64,000 nucleotides of DNA, taken from contig NZ_FMBM01000001.1 in the NCBI RefSeq assembly GCF_900094735.1, positions 124,001 to 188,000 on the forward strand. Reading direction: 5' to 3'. The notes under the pieces are model-generated. The model was not told the origin of the DNA, searched no databases, and saw only the letters and a program-made list of their open reading frames with translations. Source of the DNA: Saliniramus fredricksonii (lineage in GTDB: Bacteria; Pseudomonadota; Alphaproteobacteria; Rhizobiales; Beijerinckiaceae). The position numbers and the translations under genes are program-made. Shown here one piece after another: positions 8,751 to 18,673 of this stretch (its first letter is position 1; each line of letters begins with the position of its first letter).

Positions 8751-8786
8751 AACGGCGCCGGTGTGTGATGCACCGGCGCCGTTTTT
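8751..8786 (+). terminator. Rho-independent terminator of the helicase gene
   Basis: Perfect 13-bp stem (8751-8763 with 8771-8783), 7-base loop TGTGATG, and a run of five T at 8782-8786, about 50 bases after the helicase stop. Confidence 0.9.
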
Positions 8787-8845
8787 GCGTGCGCTTCAGC
8801 ACCCGCATCATCACGGGGCAGCCGACGGGAAGAAGGTCGATAAAC

Positions 8846-8874
8846 AAAAAGGGCGACCGCGCGGGCCGCCCTTT
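8846..8874 (-). terminator. Rho-independent terminator at the end of the rplQ operon
   Basis: 8-bp stem pairing 8848-8855 with 8867-8874. On the minus strand it is followed by a T run (8850 down to 8846). It lies about 55 bases after the rplQ stop and back to back with the helicase terminator. Confidence 0.85.
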
Positions 8875-8927
8875 CGTTATCCTGATTGCAGCGCGCGGCC
8901 CATTCGGGGGCGCGACCGGCCTCACCC

Positions 8928-9350
8928 TCAGGCGGCGACTTCTTCGCTCGCCTCGACCGCGACCGGACCGGAATCCTTGCCGCGGGCGCTGACGTCACGA
9001 TCGACGAATTCGATCACGGCGAGCGGCGCATTGTCGCCGTAGCGGAAGCCTGCCTTGAGCACGCGAATGTAACCGCCGGGCCGTTCCGCATAGCGCGGGC
9101 CGAGCACGTCGAACAGCTTGCGCACCATCACCTCGTCGCGCACCTTGGACATGGCCTGGCGACGGGCATGCAAATCGCCGCGCTTGGCCAGGGTCACGAG
9201 CTTTTCGACGAAGGGACGCAAATCCTTCGCCTTGGGCAGGGTGGTGATGATCTGCTCGTGCTTGATCAGCGCGGTCGACATGTTCGCGAACATCGCCTTG
9301 CGGTGCTCGGAGGTACGGTTGAAACGACGACCCTTGAATCCGTGACGCAT
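8928..9350 (-). CDS. rplQ: 50S ribosomal protein L17
   Basis: The protein has 140 residues. The start [20 protein letters not shown] is diagnostic of L17, which binds 23S rRNA near the peptide exit tunnel opening. An acidic, alanine-rich tail of about 15 residues extends beyond the minimal bacterial form, as is usual in alphaproteobacteria. It is the last gene of the alpha operon (rpsM-rpsK-rpoA-rplQ), 111 bases after rpoA, with a strong hairpin in that gap and a terminator downstream. Confidence 0.97.
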   Translation of the reverse strand: MRHGFKGRRFNRTSEHRKAMFANMSTALIKHEQIITTLPKAKDLRPFVEKLVTLAKRGDLHARRQAMSKVRDEVMVRKLFDVLGPRYAERPGGYIRVLKAGFRYGDNAPLAVIEFVDRDVSARGKDSGPVAVEASEEVAA

Positions 9351-9425
9351 TGTGGCTCTCCATTCTCTGCGGCCGCCGTGCCAAGGTACGACCGTCGTTG
9401 TTGATGGCCTGATCGGCCCGTGAAG

Positions 9426-9456
9426 CGCCCCGCCGCATCACAGTGACGGCGGGGCG
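9426..9456 (-). other. Intercistronic hairpin between rpoA and rplQ
   Basis: Perfect 10-bp GC-rich stem (9426-9435 with 9447-9456) and an 11-base loop, starting five bases after the rpoA stop. No T run follows, so it is more likely an RNA stability or processing element than a full terminator. Confidence 0.6.
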
Positions 9457-9461
9457 AAGTC

Positions 9462-10478
9462 TCAGTAATGCTCTTCGAAGCGCTTGGCGAGATCGTCGAT
9501 ATTCTCCGGCGGCCAGCCCGGGACTTCCATACCCAGATGCAGCCCCATGCCGGCAAGCACTTCCTTGATCTCGTTGAGCGACTTGCGGCCGAAATTCGGC
9601 GTGCGCAGCATCTCGGCTTCCGACTTCTGGATCAGATCGCCAATATAGACGATGTTGTCGTTCTTCAGGCAGTTCGCCGAACGTACCGACAATTCCAGCT
9701 CGTCGACCTTCTTGAGCAGGGCCGGCGGGAACGGAAGCTGCGGCGAGGAGGCAGCGGCCTCTTCCTTGTGCGGCTCCTCGAAATTGACGAAGACCGCGAG
9801 CTGGTCCTGGATGATGCGCGCCGCGTAGGCGAGCGCATCCTCCGGCGACACGGCGCCGTTGGTCTCGACCGTCATGGTCAGCTTGTCATAGTCGAGGATC
9901 TGGCCTTCGCGGGTGTTCTCCACGCGATAGGAAACCTTGCGCACCGGGCTGTAGAGCGAATCGACCGGAATCAGGCCGATCGGCGCGTCTTCAGGACGGT
10001 TGCGATCGGCCGGGACGTAGCCCTTGCCGGTATCGACAGTGAATTCCATGCGGATCTCGGCGCCCTCATCGAGGGTGCACAGCACGAGTTCCGGATTGAG
10101 GATCTCGACATCGCCCACCGTGTTGATGTCACCGGCGGTGACCGTGCCCGGGCCGGTCTTGCGCAGGGTCATGCGCTTGGGCCCGTCACCTTCCATGCGG
10201 ATGGCGATGGCCTTGATGTTGAGCACGATATCGGTAACGTCCTCACGCACGCCCGGAATCGAGGAGAATTCATGCAGCACGCCGTCGATCTGCACGGCGC
10301 TGACCGCCGCACCCTGGAGCGACGACAGCAGCACGCGGCGCAGGGCATTGCCGAAGGTCATGCCGAAACCGCGTTCCAGCGGTTCGGCCACGACCGTGGC
10401 GACGCGCCGGGGATCGAAGCCGGGGGAGACTTCGAGCTTGTTCGGCTTGATCAGCTCTTGCCAGTTCTTTTGGATCAC
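9462..10478 (-). CDS. rpoA: DNA-directed RNA polymerase subunit alpha
   Basis: The protein has 338 residues, the usual alphaproteobacterial length. The N-terminal assembly domain (about 1-235) includes [20 protein letters not shown]. The C-terminal domain (about 250-325) contains [16 protein letters not shown] and [16 protein letters not shown], which contact UP-element DNA and activators. The GTG at 10478, giving [18 protein letters not shown], matches family starts and has GAGAGG upstream; a GTG six bases earlier is an alternative, and the longer in-frame extension is not conserved sequence. RpoA dimers start assembly of core polymerase with RpoB and RpoC, encoded about 18 kb away in this cluster. 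Confidence 0.96.
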   Translation of the reverse strand: MIQKNWQELIKPNKLEVSPGFDPRRVATVVAEPLERGFGMTFGNALRRVLLSSLQGAAVSAVQIDGVLHEFSSIPGVREDVTDIVLNIKAIAIRMEGDGPKRMTLRKTGPGTVTAGDINTVGDVEILNPELVLCTLDEGAEIRMEFTVDTGKGYVPADRNRPEDAPIGLIPVDSLYSPVRKVSYRVENTREGQILDYDKLTMTVETNGAVSPEDALAYAARIIQDQLAVFVNFEEPHKEEAAASSPQLPFPPALLKKVDELELSVRSANCLKNDNIVYIGDLIQKSEAEMLRTPNFGRKSLNEIKEVLAGMGLHLGMEVPGWPPENIDDLAKRFEEHY

Positions 10479-10543
10479 GACCACACCTCTCGTGAGACGG
10501 GTGAAGGGCGACATGCGCGCACGCCGCCCCGAAAACGAAACGA

Positions 10544-10565
10544 CGCGCCGGAAGGCTCCGGCGCG
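10544..10565 (-). other. Terminator-like hairpin between rpsK and rpoA
   Basis: Perfect 9-bp stem (10544-10552 with 10557-10565), four-base loop. On the minus strand it is followed by TCGTTTCGTTTTCGG, which is T-rich but interrupted. It could reduce transcription into rpoA or act as an RNA end after processing. Confidence 0.55.
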
Positions 10566-10575
10566 CGAACGGGCG

Positions 10576-10965
10576 TCAGACGCGGCGACGCTTGCGCGGG
10601 CGGCAACCATTATGCGGAATCGGCGTCACGTCGCGGATCGAGGTGACGGTGAAACCGGCGGCCTGCAGCGCGCGCAGAGCCGATTCGCGGCCCGAACCGG
10701 GACCCGAAACCTCGACCTCGAGGGTACGCATACCGTGCTCGGCCGCCTTGCGACCGGCATCTTCCGCAGCCATCTGCGCGGCATAGGGGGTCGACTTGCG
10801 CGACCCCTTGAAGCCCATCATGCCAGCGGAGGACCACGAGATCGTGTTGCCCTGCGCATCGGTGATGGTGATCATGGTGTTGTTGAACGAAGCGTTCACA
10901 TGCGCGACGCCCGAAACGATGTTCTTGCGTTCGCGGCGGCGTACGCGGGTGGTATCCTTGGCCAT
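10576..10965 (-). CDS. rpsK: 30S ribosomal protein S11
   Basis: The protein has 129 residues. Conserved S11 segments include [22 protein letters not shown] and the C-terminal [21 protein letters not shown]11 binds the 16S platform and shapes the mRNA exit region with S7 and S18. It lies between rpsM and rpoA in the standard alpha-operon order. The C-terminal asparagine-glycine pair, which forms isoaspartate in E. coli S11, is present. Confidence 0.97.
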   Translation of the reverse strand: MAKDTTRVRRRERKNIVSGVAHVNASFNNTMITITDAQGNTISWSSAGMMGFKGSRKSTPYAAQMAAEDAGRKAAEHGMRTLEVEVSGPGSGRESALRALQAAGFTVTSIRDVTPIPHNGCRPRKRRRV

Positions 10966-11061
10966 GTGTCGATCTGTCCTTCTGGCGCGCCCGTAATCCC
11001 AGGCGCTCGGGAAAATGCCGCCCGGTCATGCCCGACGCGGCGCCTTGCTCACAGGAGCGGG

Positions 11062-11430
11062 TTACTTCTTCTTGCCGGCGATCGGCTTCGCCTTGCCCTT
11101 GCGGGTGCGGGCGTTGGTGTGGGTGCGCTGGCCACGGACCGGCAGGTTGCGGCGGTGACGCAGGCCGCGATAGACACCGAGATCCATCAGGCGCTTGATA
11201 TTCATCGACACTTCACGGCGCAGATCACCTTCCACGACATAATCGCGGTCAATGGTCTCGCGAATCACCAGCACTTCCTGATCGGTCAGCTGGTTGACAC
11301 GGCGCTCGGCCGGGACCGACGCCTTGGCGCAGATCTCCTCGGCCTTCTTGGCGCCAATGCCGTGAATGTATTGCAGCGCGATGACGACGCGCTTGTTGGT
11401 CGGGATGTTGACGCCTGCGATGCGGGCCAC
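11062..11430 (-). CDS. rpsM: 30S ribosomal protein S13
   Basis: The protein has 122 residues. It starts (V/M)[18 protein letters not shown] and has the S13 core [25 protein letters not shown] and a lysine-rich tail that contacts the P-site tRNA. The GTG at 11430 is chosen because it gives the universal S13 N-terminus and has GGAGAAG upstream; a longer in-frame reading is not ribosomal sequence. It is the first gene after adk, with a 226-base gap containing a good promoter-like sequence. No rpmJ gene was found before it, as is common in this class. Confidence 0.97.
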   Translation of the reverse strand: MARIAGVNIPTNKRVVIALQYIHGIGAKKAEEICAKASVPAERRVNQLTDQEVLVIRETIDRDYVVEGDLRREVSMNIKRLMDLGVYRGLRHRRNLPVRGQRTHTNARTRKGKAKPIAGKKK

Positions 11431-11621
11431 TTCACTTCTCCATGTCGGCCGCCTCAACGGCAGCGGGTTCGTTATGCGCGCGTCCGGTGGAGGCCGGCCC
11501 CTGCGCGCTGTTTGTGTCGCTGCGTGATGACACCGGACCGCCATCGGTACGGTGCAACACGCGAAAGCGTCGGCTATCTGTCAGCCTGACGGATATCTGC
11601 GTCCTGATGCTGGGAGATCGC

Positions 11622-11650
11622 CGCATAACGCTGAATGCGACCAAGGTCAA
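11622..11650 (-). promoter_or_regulatory. Candidate promoter of the rpsM-rpsK-rpoA-rplQ operon
   Basis: Minus-strand TTGACC (11645-11650), exactly 17 bases of spacer, then TATGCG (11622-11627). It lies just after the adk stop and about 190 bases before the rpsM start. The -35 is five of six; the -10 is three of six. Confidence 0.45.
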
Positions 11651-11656
11651 GCCATA

Positions 11657-12244
11657 TCAGGAAACTTTCTCCAGAATCGCGAAAACCTCTGCGGTGACCG
11701 CGTCGATTGGCTTCATCCCGTCGACTTCGCGCAGCAGGCCGGTCTCCCTGTAATGGTCGGAGAGCGGCGCAGTCTGTTCCTTGTAGGCTTCGAGGCGGGT
11801 CTTGAAGACTTCCGGATTGTCATCCTTGCGCACGGGCTCGCCGCGCTCTTGCGTCTCGCGGGCGCGCGTGGCGATACGATCGAGCAGGATACCCTCGTCG
11901 ACCACGAATTCCAGCACGACATCCAGCGGCTGGCCCTTGCTCCTGAGCATGGAATCCAGCGCCTCCGCCTGGGCGACAGTGCGCGGGAACCCGTCGAGGA
12001 TGAAGCCGTTGGCCGCGTCCGGCTCCTCGATCCGGTCCGCCACGATGCCGACCACGATCTCGTCGGAAACGAGCGCCCCGGCATCCATGGCCGCCTTCGC
12101 CTGCAACCCGACGGGGGTCTGTGCGGCCACGGCGGCGCGCAGCATGTCCCCGGTCGAAAGCTGCGGGATCTTGTAGCGATCGGCAATACGGACCGATTGC
12201 GTTCCCTTCCCGGCCCCCGGCGGACCCAACAGAATCATGCGCAT
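11657..12244 (-). CDS. adk: Adenylate kinase
   Basis: The protein has 195 residues and catalyses ATP + AMP = 2 ADP. The P-loop [10 protein letters not shown] is at residues 7-16, the AMP-binding part includes [11 protein letters not shown], and [13 protein letters not shown] follows. The LID is the short type: there is no zinc-finger insertion after DRIATRARE, which explains the length below 215. The ATG at 12244 has GAGGGG upstream; longer in-frame readings lack family similarity. Its place between secY and rpsM is the usual one in alphaproteobacteria. It is probably cotranscribed with secY, 40 bases upstream. Confidence 0.97.
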   Translation of the reverse strand: MRMILLGPPGAGKGTQSVRIADRYKIPQLSTGDMLRAAVAAQTPVGLQAKAAMDAGALVSDEIVVGIVADRIEEPDAANGFILDGFPRTVAQAEALDSMLRSKGQPLDVVLEFVVDEGILLDRIATRARETQERGEPVRKDDNPEVFKTRLEAYKEQTAPLSDHYRETGLLREVDGMKPIDAVTAEVFAILEKVS

Positions 12245-12284
12245 GAAAACCCCCTCGACTATCTCTTCCCTGAAGGCGCCACGA

Positions 12285-13625
12285 TCAGCGATTGCGGCGT
12301 GCGCCCTTGAGCTTGGCCTTCTTGACAAGGCCTTCATACTGATGGGCCATCAGGTGCCCGTGAACCTGCGCCACCGTATCCATCGTGACGGTCACGACGA
12401 TCAGCAGCGACGTTCCTCCAAGATAGAAGGGCAAGGCTGCATAGGAAATGAGAAATTCGGGTATCAGGCAAACCACGGTAAGATAGGCGGCACCGATCAC
12501 CGTGATGCGGGTGAGCACATAATCGATGTAGTCAGCCGTCCGCTCGCCCGGGCGAATCCCCGGAATGAAGCCGCCGTGCTTCTTCAGATTGTCCGCCGTC
12601 TCCGACGGGTTGAACACGATCGCCGTATAAAAGAAGGCGAAGAAGATGATCATGCTCGCATAAAGGATCATGAACAACGGACGACCGTGGCCCAGATAGA
12701 TCGCGATCGTGGCCATGATGCCGTCTCCACCTTCAGCGGCTGCGAAGCTCGCCACAGTGGTGGGCAGGAGCAGCAGCGACGAGGCGAAGATCGGCGGAAT
12801 GACACCGGCCGTGTTGAGCTTCAGCGGCAGAAACGAGGTCTGGCCGTCATACATGCGGTTGCCCACCTGGCGCTTTGGATAATTGATCAAAAGCCGGCGC
12901 TGCGAGCGCTCCATGAAGACGACGAAATAGATGATCCCCATCGCCATCACGATGACGAACAGGATGAAGGCCGTCGAGATCGCGCCCTGACGCCCGAGTT
13001 CGAACAGACCGATCGTCGCTGCGGGCAGCTGCGCCACGATGCCGGCAAAAATGATCAGCGAGATTCCGTTGCCGATGCCGCGCGCGGTGATCTGCTCGCC
13101 GAGCCACATCAGGAACATGGTTCCGCCCGTCAGCGTGATCACGGTCGTGATGATGAAGAACGGCCCGGGATCGATCACGATCCCGCCCGAGGATTGCAGC
13201 CCCACGGCGATCCCCCAGGACTGGAAGATCGAGAGCACCAGCGTCAGATAGCGGGTATACTGGTTGATGACCTTGCGGCCGGATTCGCCCTCTTTCTTCA
13301 GGGCTTCCAGCGTCGGCGACACCGCCGTCATCAGCTGCATGATGATCGCGGCCGAGATATACGGCATGATGTTGAGCGCGAAGATCGCCATGCGCTCGAC
13401 GGCACCGCCGGAGAACATGTTGAACATGCCCAGAATACCGCCCGACGCGGCCTCGAAAGACTGGCGCAAGGCTTCCGGGTCGATCCCCGGCAGCGGGATA
13501 TAGGTGCCGAGCCGGTAGATGATCAGCGCACCGAGGGTGAACCAGATACGCTTCTTGAGCTCTTCCGCCTTGGCGATGGCGCCGAAATTCAGATTGGCGG
13601 CGAGTTGCTCGGCTGCTGAGGCCAT
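12285..13625 (-). CDS. secY: Preprotein translocase subunit SecY
   Basis: The protein has 446 residues with ten predicted membrane helices. It starts [20 protein letters not shown]; the lateral-gate region reads [11 protein letters not shown]. The cytoplasmic loop with [23 protein letters not shown] and the loop before the final helices, [17 protein letters not shown], are SecY signatures. SecY forms the protein-conducting channel in the inner membrane with SecE, encoded at 40579-40776. The ATG at 13625 follows GGGAGG. The gap back to rplO is unusually long (298 bases) and holds a hairpin. Confidence 0.97.
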   Translation of the reverse strand: MASAAEQLAANLNFGAIAKAEELKKRIWFTLGALIIYRLGTYIPLPGIDPEALRQSFEAASGGILGMFNMFSGGAVERMAIFALNIMPYISAAIIMQLMTAVSPTLEALKKEGESGRKVINQYTRYLTLVLSIFQSWGIAVGLQSSGGIVIDPGPFFIITTVITLTGGTMFLMWLGEQITARGIGNGISLIIFAGIVAQLPAATIGLFELGRQGAISTAFILFVIVMAMGIIYFVVFMERSQRRLLINYPKRQVGNRMYDGQTSFLPLKLNTAGVIPPIFASSLLLLPTTVASFAAAEGGDGIMATIAIYLGHGRPLFMILYASMIIFFAFFYTAIVFNPSETADNLKKHGGFIPGIRPGERTADYIDYVLTRITVIGAAYLTVVCLIPEFLISYAALPFYLGGTSLLIVVTVTMDTVAQVHGHLMAHQYEGLVKKAKLKGARRNR

Positions 13626-13874
13626 AGGGCCCTCCCGATTGATCAGTCCCGTACGCTTGCGTATGGCACGAAACCATCCGAAAACGCATTCCCGGCCCCG
13701 CAGGGCATCATCCAGATATCTCTGACGCCAAAACGGCGCGCGAACCCGCCACGGTCTTACCCCAGCCATGGCCCGCGCGGAAGCCGTCCGGCGGTTTTTT
13801 CATCGCATCATGTCAGCAAAACGGCGGCCATGCGCAAATCAGCGCAGGCCGCCGCATATCTGCCGATACCCGCA

Positions 13875-13904
13875 CGGATTCCGATGCACCTGCACCGGAA
13901 TCCG
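13875..13904 (-). other. Hairpin in the long rplO-secY spacer
   Basis: 9-bp perfect stem CGGATTCCG/CGGAATCCG (13875-13883 with 13896-13904) with a further TGCA/TGCA pairing possible inside. It starts 20 bases after the rplO stop on the minus strand. No T run follows. I see nothing else convincing in 13626-13923. Confidence 0.55.
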
Positions 13905-13923
13905 GACTGGACGAAGCTGGCGG

Positions 13924-14400
13924 TCACGCCTGCGCAACAGCGTCGTCGGATGCCTTGACGGCGCCGCCGGCAGCCTCGATCGCCGCGCGAGCGGATTTCG
14001 ACGCCGCGACGACTTCGAAGGTCAGCTTGGCCTTCAACTCGCCGACGCCGAGGATCTTCACCCCGTCACGCACCCGCGAACATACTCCGGCGGCGACGAG
14101 CGCCTCGATCGTGACCGGGTTCGACGCATCCAGCTTGCCGGCATCGACCGCTTGCTGGACCCGGCCGATATTCACCTCGTTGAGATCCCGTGCGCCCGGA
14201 TTGTTGAAGCCGCGCTTTGGAACCCGGCGATAGATCGGCATCTGGCCGCCTTCGAACGCCTTGATCGAGACACCCGAACGGGATTTCTGACCCTTGACGC
14301 CACGACCACCGGTCTTGCCCTTGCCGGAACCGATGCCGCGACCGACCCGCATGCGCTCCTTGACGGCGCCGGGGTTGTCACGAATTTCATTAAGCTTCAT
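13924..14400 (-). CDS. rplO: 50S ribosomal protein L15
   Basis: The protein has 158 residues. The N-terminus [22 protein letters not shown] and the glycine-rich [20 protein letters not shown] extension are L15 hallmarks; the extension threads into 23S rRNA. The C-terminal part ([19 protein letters not shown]) is also typical. It is followed by an unusually long spacer before secY. RpmD ends 10 bases upstream of its start. Confidence 0.97.
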   Translation of the reverse strand: MKLNEIRDNPGAVKERMRVGRGIGSGKGKTGGRGVKGQKSRSGVSIKAFEGGQMPIYRRVPKRGFNNPGARDLNEVNIGRVQQAVDAGKLDASNPVTIEALVAAGVCSRVRDGVKILGVGELKAKLTFEVVAASKSARAAIEAAGGAVKASDDAVAQA

Positions 14401-14410
14401 GACCGCCTCC

Positions 14411-14599
14411 TTACTGCCCGTCGACGACGCGGACGAGGTGTTTGACCTTCGCGATCATGCCGCGTACGGCAGGCGTATCGGGAAGGGTCTTCCTGCGATG
14501 CATCTTGTTGAGACCGAGCCCGACCAGCGTCTGACGCTGGCTGGCGTCGCGGCGGATCGGCGAACCGGTCTGCTCCACAATGATGGTCTTGTCAGCCAT
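14411..14599 (-). CDS. rpmD: 50S ribosomal protein L30
   Basis: A small protein of 62 residues. It contains [29 protein letters not shown], the L30 signature, and ends RVVDGQ. The ATG at 14599 is preceded by GGAGGG; the longer in-frame reading upstream overlaps rpsE and is not real. It sits between rpsE and rplO with 10-base gaps. Confidence 0.96.
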   Translation of the reverse strand: MADKTIIVEQTGSPIRRDASQRQTLVGLGLNKMHRRKTLPDTPAVRGMIAKVKHLVRVVDGQ

Positions 14600-14609
14600 G
14601 CAACCCTCC

Positions 14610-15167
14610 TCACGCTTCCGCCGCGGCGGCTTCACCGTCGCGACGGCGGGCCTGCAGCGAAGACACCTTGAGACCGCGACGTGACGCCACCGAACGCGGG
14701 CTGTCCACGGCCTTGAGCGCATCGAAGGTCGCGCGCACGAGGTTATACGGGTTGGAAGTGCCGAGCGACTTCGCCACCACATCCTGGACACCCACGGCCT
14801 CGAACACGGCGCGCATCGGGCCGCCGGCAATGATGCCGGTACCCGCCGGTGCGGCGCGCACGATAACCTTGCCGGCGCCATGACGACCGGGCGTGTCGTG
14901 ATGCAACGTACGGCCCTCACGCAGGGGCACCCGAATCAGGCCACGCTTGGCCGATTCCGTCGCCTTGCGGATTGCCTCAGGAACCTCGCGGGCCTTGCCG
15001 TGGCCGAAACCGACGCGGCCCTTCTGGTCACCCACGACGACGAGGGCGGCAAAGCCGAAACGACGGCCGCCCTTCACCACCTTGGCGACGCGGTTGATAT
15101 GCACCAGACGATCGACGAATTCGCTGTCGCGCTCGTCACGATCCTGGCGGTCACGTTCTCTTGCCAT
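14610..15167 (-). CDS. rpsE: 30S ribosomal protein S5
   Basis: The protein has 185 residues. The double-stranded RNA-binding part has [32 protein letters not shown]; the second domain contains [22 protein letters not shown]5 lies near the mRNA entrance and affects decoding accuracy. The start [17 protein letters not shown] fits alphaproteobacterial S5; a GTG at 15179 would add four residues and is an alternative. The glycine-rich loop where spectinomycin-resistance changes occur (VVKGGRRF) has the wild-type residues. Confidence 0.96.
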   Translation of the reverse strand: MARERDRQDRDERDSEFVDRLVHINRVAKVVKGGRRFGFAALVVVGDQKGRVGFGHGKAREVPEAIRKATESAKRGLIRVPLREGRTLHHDTPGRHGAGKVIVRAAPAGTGIIAGGPMRAVFEAVGVQDVVAKSLGTSNPYNLVRATFDALKAVDSPRSVASRRGLKVSSLQARRRDGEAAAAEA

Positions 15168-15275
15168 ATCATGTCTCACTGACGCGGGCGGCGGCCCCGC
15201 TCGCTCAATCGGGAAATCCGCAATGCGCCGCCGGCATTGCAGAGCAGGTCAGCCGACCCGCAGGCCCGGACCGGA

Positions 15276-15638
15276 TCAGAAATCCAGACCACCTTCGCGC
15301 GCGGCATCAGCCAGGGCCTTGACGCGCCCGTGATACATATAGCCCGAACGATCGAACACGACCTTCGAGACACCGGCCGCCTTGGCGCGCTCGGCGACGA
15401 GCTTGCCGACTTCGGCTGCGGCGTCCTTGTCGCCACCGGTCTTGAGCTTCTCGCGCATGTCCTTCTCCAGGGAGGAGGCGGCGGCGAGGGTGTGGCCCTT
15501 GTCGTCGTCGATCACCTGGGCATAGATCTGCTTCGACGAGCGGAAGACCGAAAGACGCGGACGCCCGTAGGCGACCTTCTTGACCGCGCGGCGGACGCGA
15601 GCCTTACGGCGGCCCGCCGTATCCAACTTCTTCGTCAT
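15276..15638 (-). CDS. rplR: 50S ribosomal protein L18
   Basis: The protein has 120 residues. The basic N-terminus ([20 protein letters not shown]) and the C-terminal [28 protein letters not shown] identify L18, which binds 5S rRNA and anchors it with L5. The gap to rpsE (about 108 bases) is wider than usual in the spc operon; I saw no clear regulatory structure in it. Confidence 0.97.
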   Translation of the reverse strand: MTKKLDTAGRRKARVRRAVKKVAYGRPRLSVFRSSKQIYAQVIDDDKGHTLAAASSLEKDMREKLKTGGDKDAAAEVGKLVAERAKAAGVSKVVFDRSGYMYHGRVKALADAAREGGLDF

Positions 15639-15650
15639 GACCCGCGCTCC

Positions 15651-16184
15651 TTACTTCTTCTTGCCTTCCTTGCGGAAGATGAATTCGTCGGCATAGCGCA
15701 CGCCCTTGCCCTTGTAGGGCTCAGGTGGGCGCCATTCGCGGATCTCCGCCGCGATCTGGCCGACGCGTTGCTTCTCCATGCCCGTCACGACGATTTCCGT
15801 CGGCTTGGGCGTGGTGATCTGGATGTCGGACGGAATCGGGAATTCCACATCGTGGCTGTATCCCAGCGACAGTTTCAGGGTGCTGCCCTGAACCGCTGCA
15901 CGGTAACCGACGCCCGTGATTTCGAGCTTCTTCTCAAAACCCTTGGAGACCCCGTCGGCGATGCTCTGGAGCATCGCGCGTGAAAGGCCCCACTTCGAGC
16001 GCGCCACCTTGGTTTCCATGCGTGGGGCAACCGTCACGGAACCGTCGGCGAAGGCAACGCTCACCTCTTCCGGAACCGTGAAGGACATTTCACCCTTCGC
16101 GCCCTTCATCTTCACAATCTGGCCATCGACGCTGGCCGTCACCCCGGACGGCACCGCGACGGGCTTTTTGCCTACTCGAGACAT
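15651..16184 (-). CDS. rplF: 50S ribosomal protein L6
   Basis: The protein has 177 residues in two similar domains. It starts [15 protein letters not shown], and the C-terminal signature [24 protein letters not shown] is typical. L6 sits near the sarcin-ricin loop and the factor-binding site. It lies 12 bases before rplR and about 31 bases after rpsH. Confidence 0.97.
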   Translation of the reverse strand: MSRVGKKPVAVPSGVTASVDGQIVKMKGAKGEMSFTVPEEVSVAFADGSVTVAPRMETKVARSKWGLSRAMLQSIADGVSKGFEKKLEITGVGYRAAVQGSTLKLSLGYSHDVEFPIPSDIQITTPKPTEIVVTGMEKQRVGQIAAEIREWRPPEPYKGKGVRYADEFIFRKEGKKK

Positions 16185-16215
16185 ATCTTAAGCTCCCGTT
16201 TTTGCTGGCGCCCGG

Positions 16216-16614
16216 TCAGAAGACCTTGCAGAGCACTTCACCACCGACATTCTGCTCCCGCGCGTCGTGATCGGCCATCACGCCCCGCGAGGTCGACAGG
16301 ATCACGGTGCCGAGGCCGTCAGCCACGCGCGGCATCGTGTCGATCGACATGTACACGCGCCGCCCCGGCTTCGAGACGCGCTCGATCTTGCGGATCACCG
16401 GCTGACCGTCGAAATATTTCAGTTCGATGGTGAATTCGGTGCGTCCGTTGCCAAACTCGGCAGTGGAATAGTCGCGGATATAGCCTTCCGACTTGAGCAC
16501 CTCAAGCACGCGCGCGCGCAGCTTCGACCCGGGCGTCAGAACGCTCGGACGACGGCGCAGTTGCGCATTGCGGATGCGGGTCAGCATATCCCCGAGCGGA
16601 TCGGTCATCGCCAT
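16216..16614 (-). CDS. rpsH: 30S ribosomal protein S8
   Basis: The protein has 132 residues. It starts [18 protein letters not shown] and ends with the S8 signature [27 protein letters not shown]8 binds the central domain of 16S rRNA early in assembly. In E. coli S8 represses the spc operon by binding mRNA near rplE; whether the same happens here is not shown, though a large inverted repeat lies further upstream before rplN. Confidence 0.97.
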   Translation of the reverse strand: MAMTDPLGDMLTRIRNAQLRRRPSVLTPGSKLRARVLEVLKSEGYIRDYSTAEFGNGRTEFTIELKYFDGQPVIRKIERVSKPGRRVYMSIDTMPRVADGLGTVILSTSRGVMADHDAREQNVGGEVLCKVF

Positions 16615-16625
16615 GAGATCTCTCC

Positions 16626-16931
16626 TTACCAGCTGGACTTGACGAGACCCGGGATCAGACCGCGCGAGCCGAGCTCACGCAGCGCGATACGGGACATGCC
16701 GAGTTTGCGGTAATAGGCGCGGGGGCGCCCGGTGACCTCGCAGCGATTGACGATGCGGGTGGGATTCGCGTTGCGCGGCAGCTCCGCCAGCTTGAGGCGC
16801 GCTGCGAAGCGCTCCTCCATCGCCAGGGACTGGTCGTTCGCAATCGCGAGAAGCCGCGCGCGACGACCGGCGAATTTCTTCACCAGCTTGCGGCGGTTCT
16901 TGTTCTTCTCGATCGCGCTTTTCTTAGCCAT
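16626..16931 (-). CDS. rpsN: 30S ribosomal protein S14 (zinc-independent form)
   Basis: The protein has 101 residues. The C-terminal signature [40 protein letters not shown] is clear in parts ([24 protein letters not shown]). Only one cysteine is present, so this is the long, zinc-free form. It lies between rplE and rpsH in the standard spc order, 11 bases before rpsH. Confidence 0.96.
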   Translation of the reverse strand: MAKKSAIEKNKNRRKLVKKFAGRRARLLAIANDQSLAMEERFAARLKLAELPRNANPTRIVNRCEVTGRPRAYYRKLGMSRIALRELGSRGLIPGLVKSSW

Positions 16932-16973
16932 TCAATATCCTCCGGTGTCCGCGTCTGAGGCCTGAATCCAGCC

Positions 16974-17540
16974 TCACTGCCGGAACGGGAATTCGAAGTG
17001 GCGCAGCAGAGCACGCGCCTCTTCATCGGTTTTCGCAGTGGTCGCGACGATCACGTCCATGCCCCAGATCTGCTCGACCTTGTCGTAGTTGATCTCGGGG
17101 AACACGATGTGCTCCTTGATTCCGAAAGCATAATTGCCGCGCCCATCGAAGGACTTCGGATTGAGCCCGCGGAAGTCGCGTACGCGCGGCAGCGCAATGT
17201 TCACCAGACGGTCGAGGAACTCGTACATCCGGACCTTGCGAAGCGTCACCTTGCAGCCGATCGGCATGCCCTCACGCACCTTGAACGATGATATCGCCTT
17301 GCGCGCGCGGGTCACGACCGGAGCCTGGCCGGCGATCAGGGCGAGATCGCCCGCAGCCGACGATGCCTTCTTCGAATCGGCAACGGATTCGCCGACACCC
17401 ATATTGATCACGATCTTGTCGATCGTGGGAACCTGCATCGGGTTCTTGTAGCCGAACTCCTCCTGGAGCTTCGGACGCACAACCTCGTCGTAGTGCTTGC
17501 GCAACCGCGGCGCGTAGTCGATCACAGAAGCCTCAGCCAT
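16974..17540 (-). CDS. rplE: 50S ribosomal protein L5
   Basis: The protein has 188 residues. Segments [23 protein letters not shown] and [15 protein letters not shown] are characteristic. L5 binds 5S rRNA and touches the P-site tRNA. The start overlaps the end of rplX by eight bases, suggesting coupled translation. Confidence 0.97.
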   Translation of the reverse strand: MAEASVIDYAPRLRKHYDEVVRPKLQEEFGYKNPMQVPTIDKIVINMGVGESVADSKKASSAAGDLALIAGQAPVVTRARKAISSFKVREGMPIGCKVTLRKVRMYEFLDRLVNIALPRVRDFRGLNPKSFDGRGNYAFGIKEHIVFPEINYDKVEQIWGMDVIVATTAKTDEEARALLRHFEFPFRQ

Positions 17541-17850
17541 CGATCAGATCCCCCGAACGCTTGGCGAAACGAACCTTGCGCCCGTCTTCCAAAACCTTGA
17601 AACCAACCCGAGTCGGCTTGCCGTCCTTCGGATCGGCATAAGCCAGATTCGAGATCTGCAGCGGAGCTTCCTTGGTGATGATCCCCGCTTCCTGCGACGC
17701 GGTCTGGCGCTGATGGCGCTTGACCTGGTTGACGCCACGCACCAGCGCACGCCCTTCGGCCGGAATGACCTTGACGATCTCACCGGTCTTGCCCTTGTCG
17801 CGGCCAGCGAGAACGACGACGCGGTCGCCCTTCTTGAGTTTCGCAGCCAT
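17533..17850 (-). CDS. rplX: 50S ribosomal protein L24
   Basis: The protein has 105 residues. The KOW motif [20 protein letters not shown] near the N-terminus and the following [12 protein letters not shown] identify L24, which starts large-subunit assembly. Its ATG shares one base with the rplN stop (TGATG), and its 3' end overlaps rplE. Confidence 0.97.
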   Translation of the reverse strand: MAAKLKKGDRVVVLAGRDKGKTGEIVKVIPAEGRALVRGVNQVKRHQRQTASQEAGIITKEAPLQISNLAYADPKDGKPTRVGFKVLEDGRKVRFAKRSGDLIDG

Positions 17851-18218
17851 CACAGCACCTCCGGCGCCAGCGAGATGATCTTCATGTGGTTCTTGGCGCG
17901 CAGTTCGCGCGGAACCGGGCCGAAGATACGCGTGCCGACGGGCTCCTTGTTGTTATTGACCAACACGGCCGCATTGCGGTCGAAGCGGATCACGGAGCCG
18001 TCCTGACGTCGAATGTCCTTCGCCGTGCGCACGACGACGGCGCGCATGACGTCGCCCTTCTTCACACGACCGCGCGGGATCGCCTCCTTGACGGAGACGA
18101 CAATGATATCACCGACCGAAGCATATTTACGCTTCGAACCGCCCAGAACCTTGATGCACATGACACGACGGGCGCCGGAATTATCGGCGACCTCGAGATT
18201 GGTCTGCATCTGGATCAT
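17850..18218 (-). CDS. rplN: 50S ribosomal protein L14
   Basis: The protein has 122 residues. It starts [28 protein letters not shown] and contains [30 protein letters not shown], both diagnostic. L14 forms an intersubunit bridge with 16S rRNA and is the first gene of the classical spc operon. The 201-base spacer to rpsQ upstream is unusually long and structured. Confidence 0.97.
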   Translation of the reverse strand: MIQMQTNLEVADNSGARRVMCIKVLGGSKRKYASVGDIIVVSVKEAIPRGRVKKGDVMRAVVVRTAKDIRRQDGSVIRFDRNAAVLVNNNKEPVGTRIFGPVPRELRAKNHMKIISLAPEVL

Positions 18219-18316
18219 GGCCTTGATCCTTTCCTTGTCTCAGACAGGTTTCCGGCCGTTGAGCGGAATTGCCCAACCGGACTACGCCTGACGGGGATCT
18301 GCCGTCCCCTGCCTAT

Positions 18317-18376
18317 GATCGCGAAAGGCGCTCCGATACACGAAGCGCCGCCCACTGACAAGCCTGTTTCGCGATC
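18317..18376 (-). other. Two-stem inverted repeat in the rpsQ-rplN spacer
   Basis: Outer perfect 10-bp stem GATCGCGAAA/TTTCGCGATC (18317-18326 with 18367-18376) stacked on an inner 6-bp stem (18327-18332 with 18344-18349), with a 17-base bulge. It lies between the S10 and spc gene groups, 44 bases after the rpsQ stop. No T run follows, so a processing, leader or repressor-binding structure is more likely than a terminator. Confidence 0.6.
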
Positions 18377-18419
18377 GCAGCACGAATTACCGCGACCGAT
18401 CCCAGACCGTCGGCTCGAT

Positions 18420-18662
18420 TCAGCCCTTCGGGGCTTCCTGAACGAGAACCCAGCTCTTGAGTTTGGACATGGGGCGCCCCTCCTCGATGAGAACCACATC
18501 GCCGGTCTTGGCGACGTTGTTCTCGTCATGAGCATGAAAGTTCTTCGAACGACGCACCGTCTTCTTCAGAAGAGGGTGCGTGAAACGGCGCTCGACCTTA
18601 ACGACAACAGTCTTGTCCTGCTTGTCGCTGACGACGACGCCCTGCAATACGCGCTTCGGCAT
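18420..18662 (-). CDS. rpsQ: 30S ribosomal protein S17
   Basis: The protein has 80 residues. It starts [34 protein letters not shown], with the S17 core [33 protein letters not shown]17 binds the 5' domain of 16S rRNA. It is the last gene of the S10 operon, 11 bases after rpmC. Confidence 0.97.
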   Translation of the reverse strand: MPKRVLQGVVVSDKQDKTVVVKVERRFTHPLLKKTVRRSKNFHAHDENNVAKTGDVVLIEEGRPMSKLKSWVLVQEAPKG

Positions 18663-18673
18663 GATCTTTTTCC

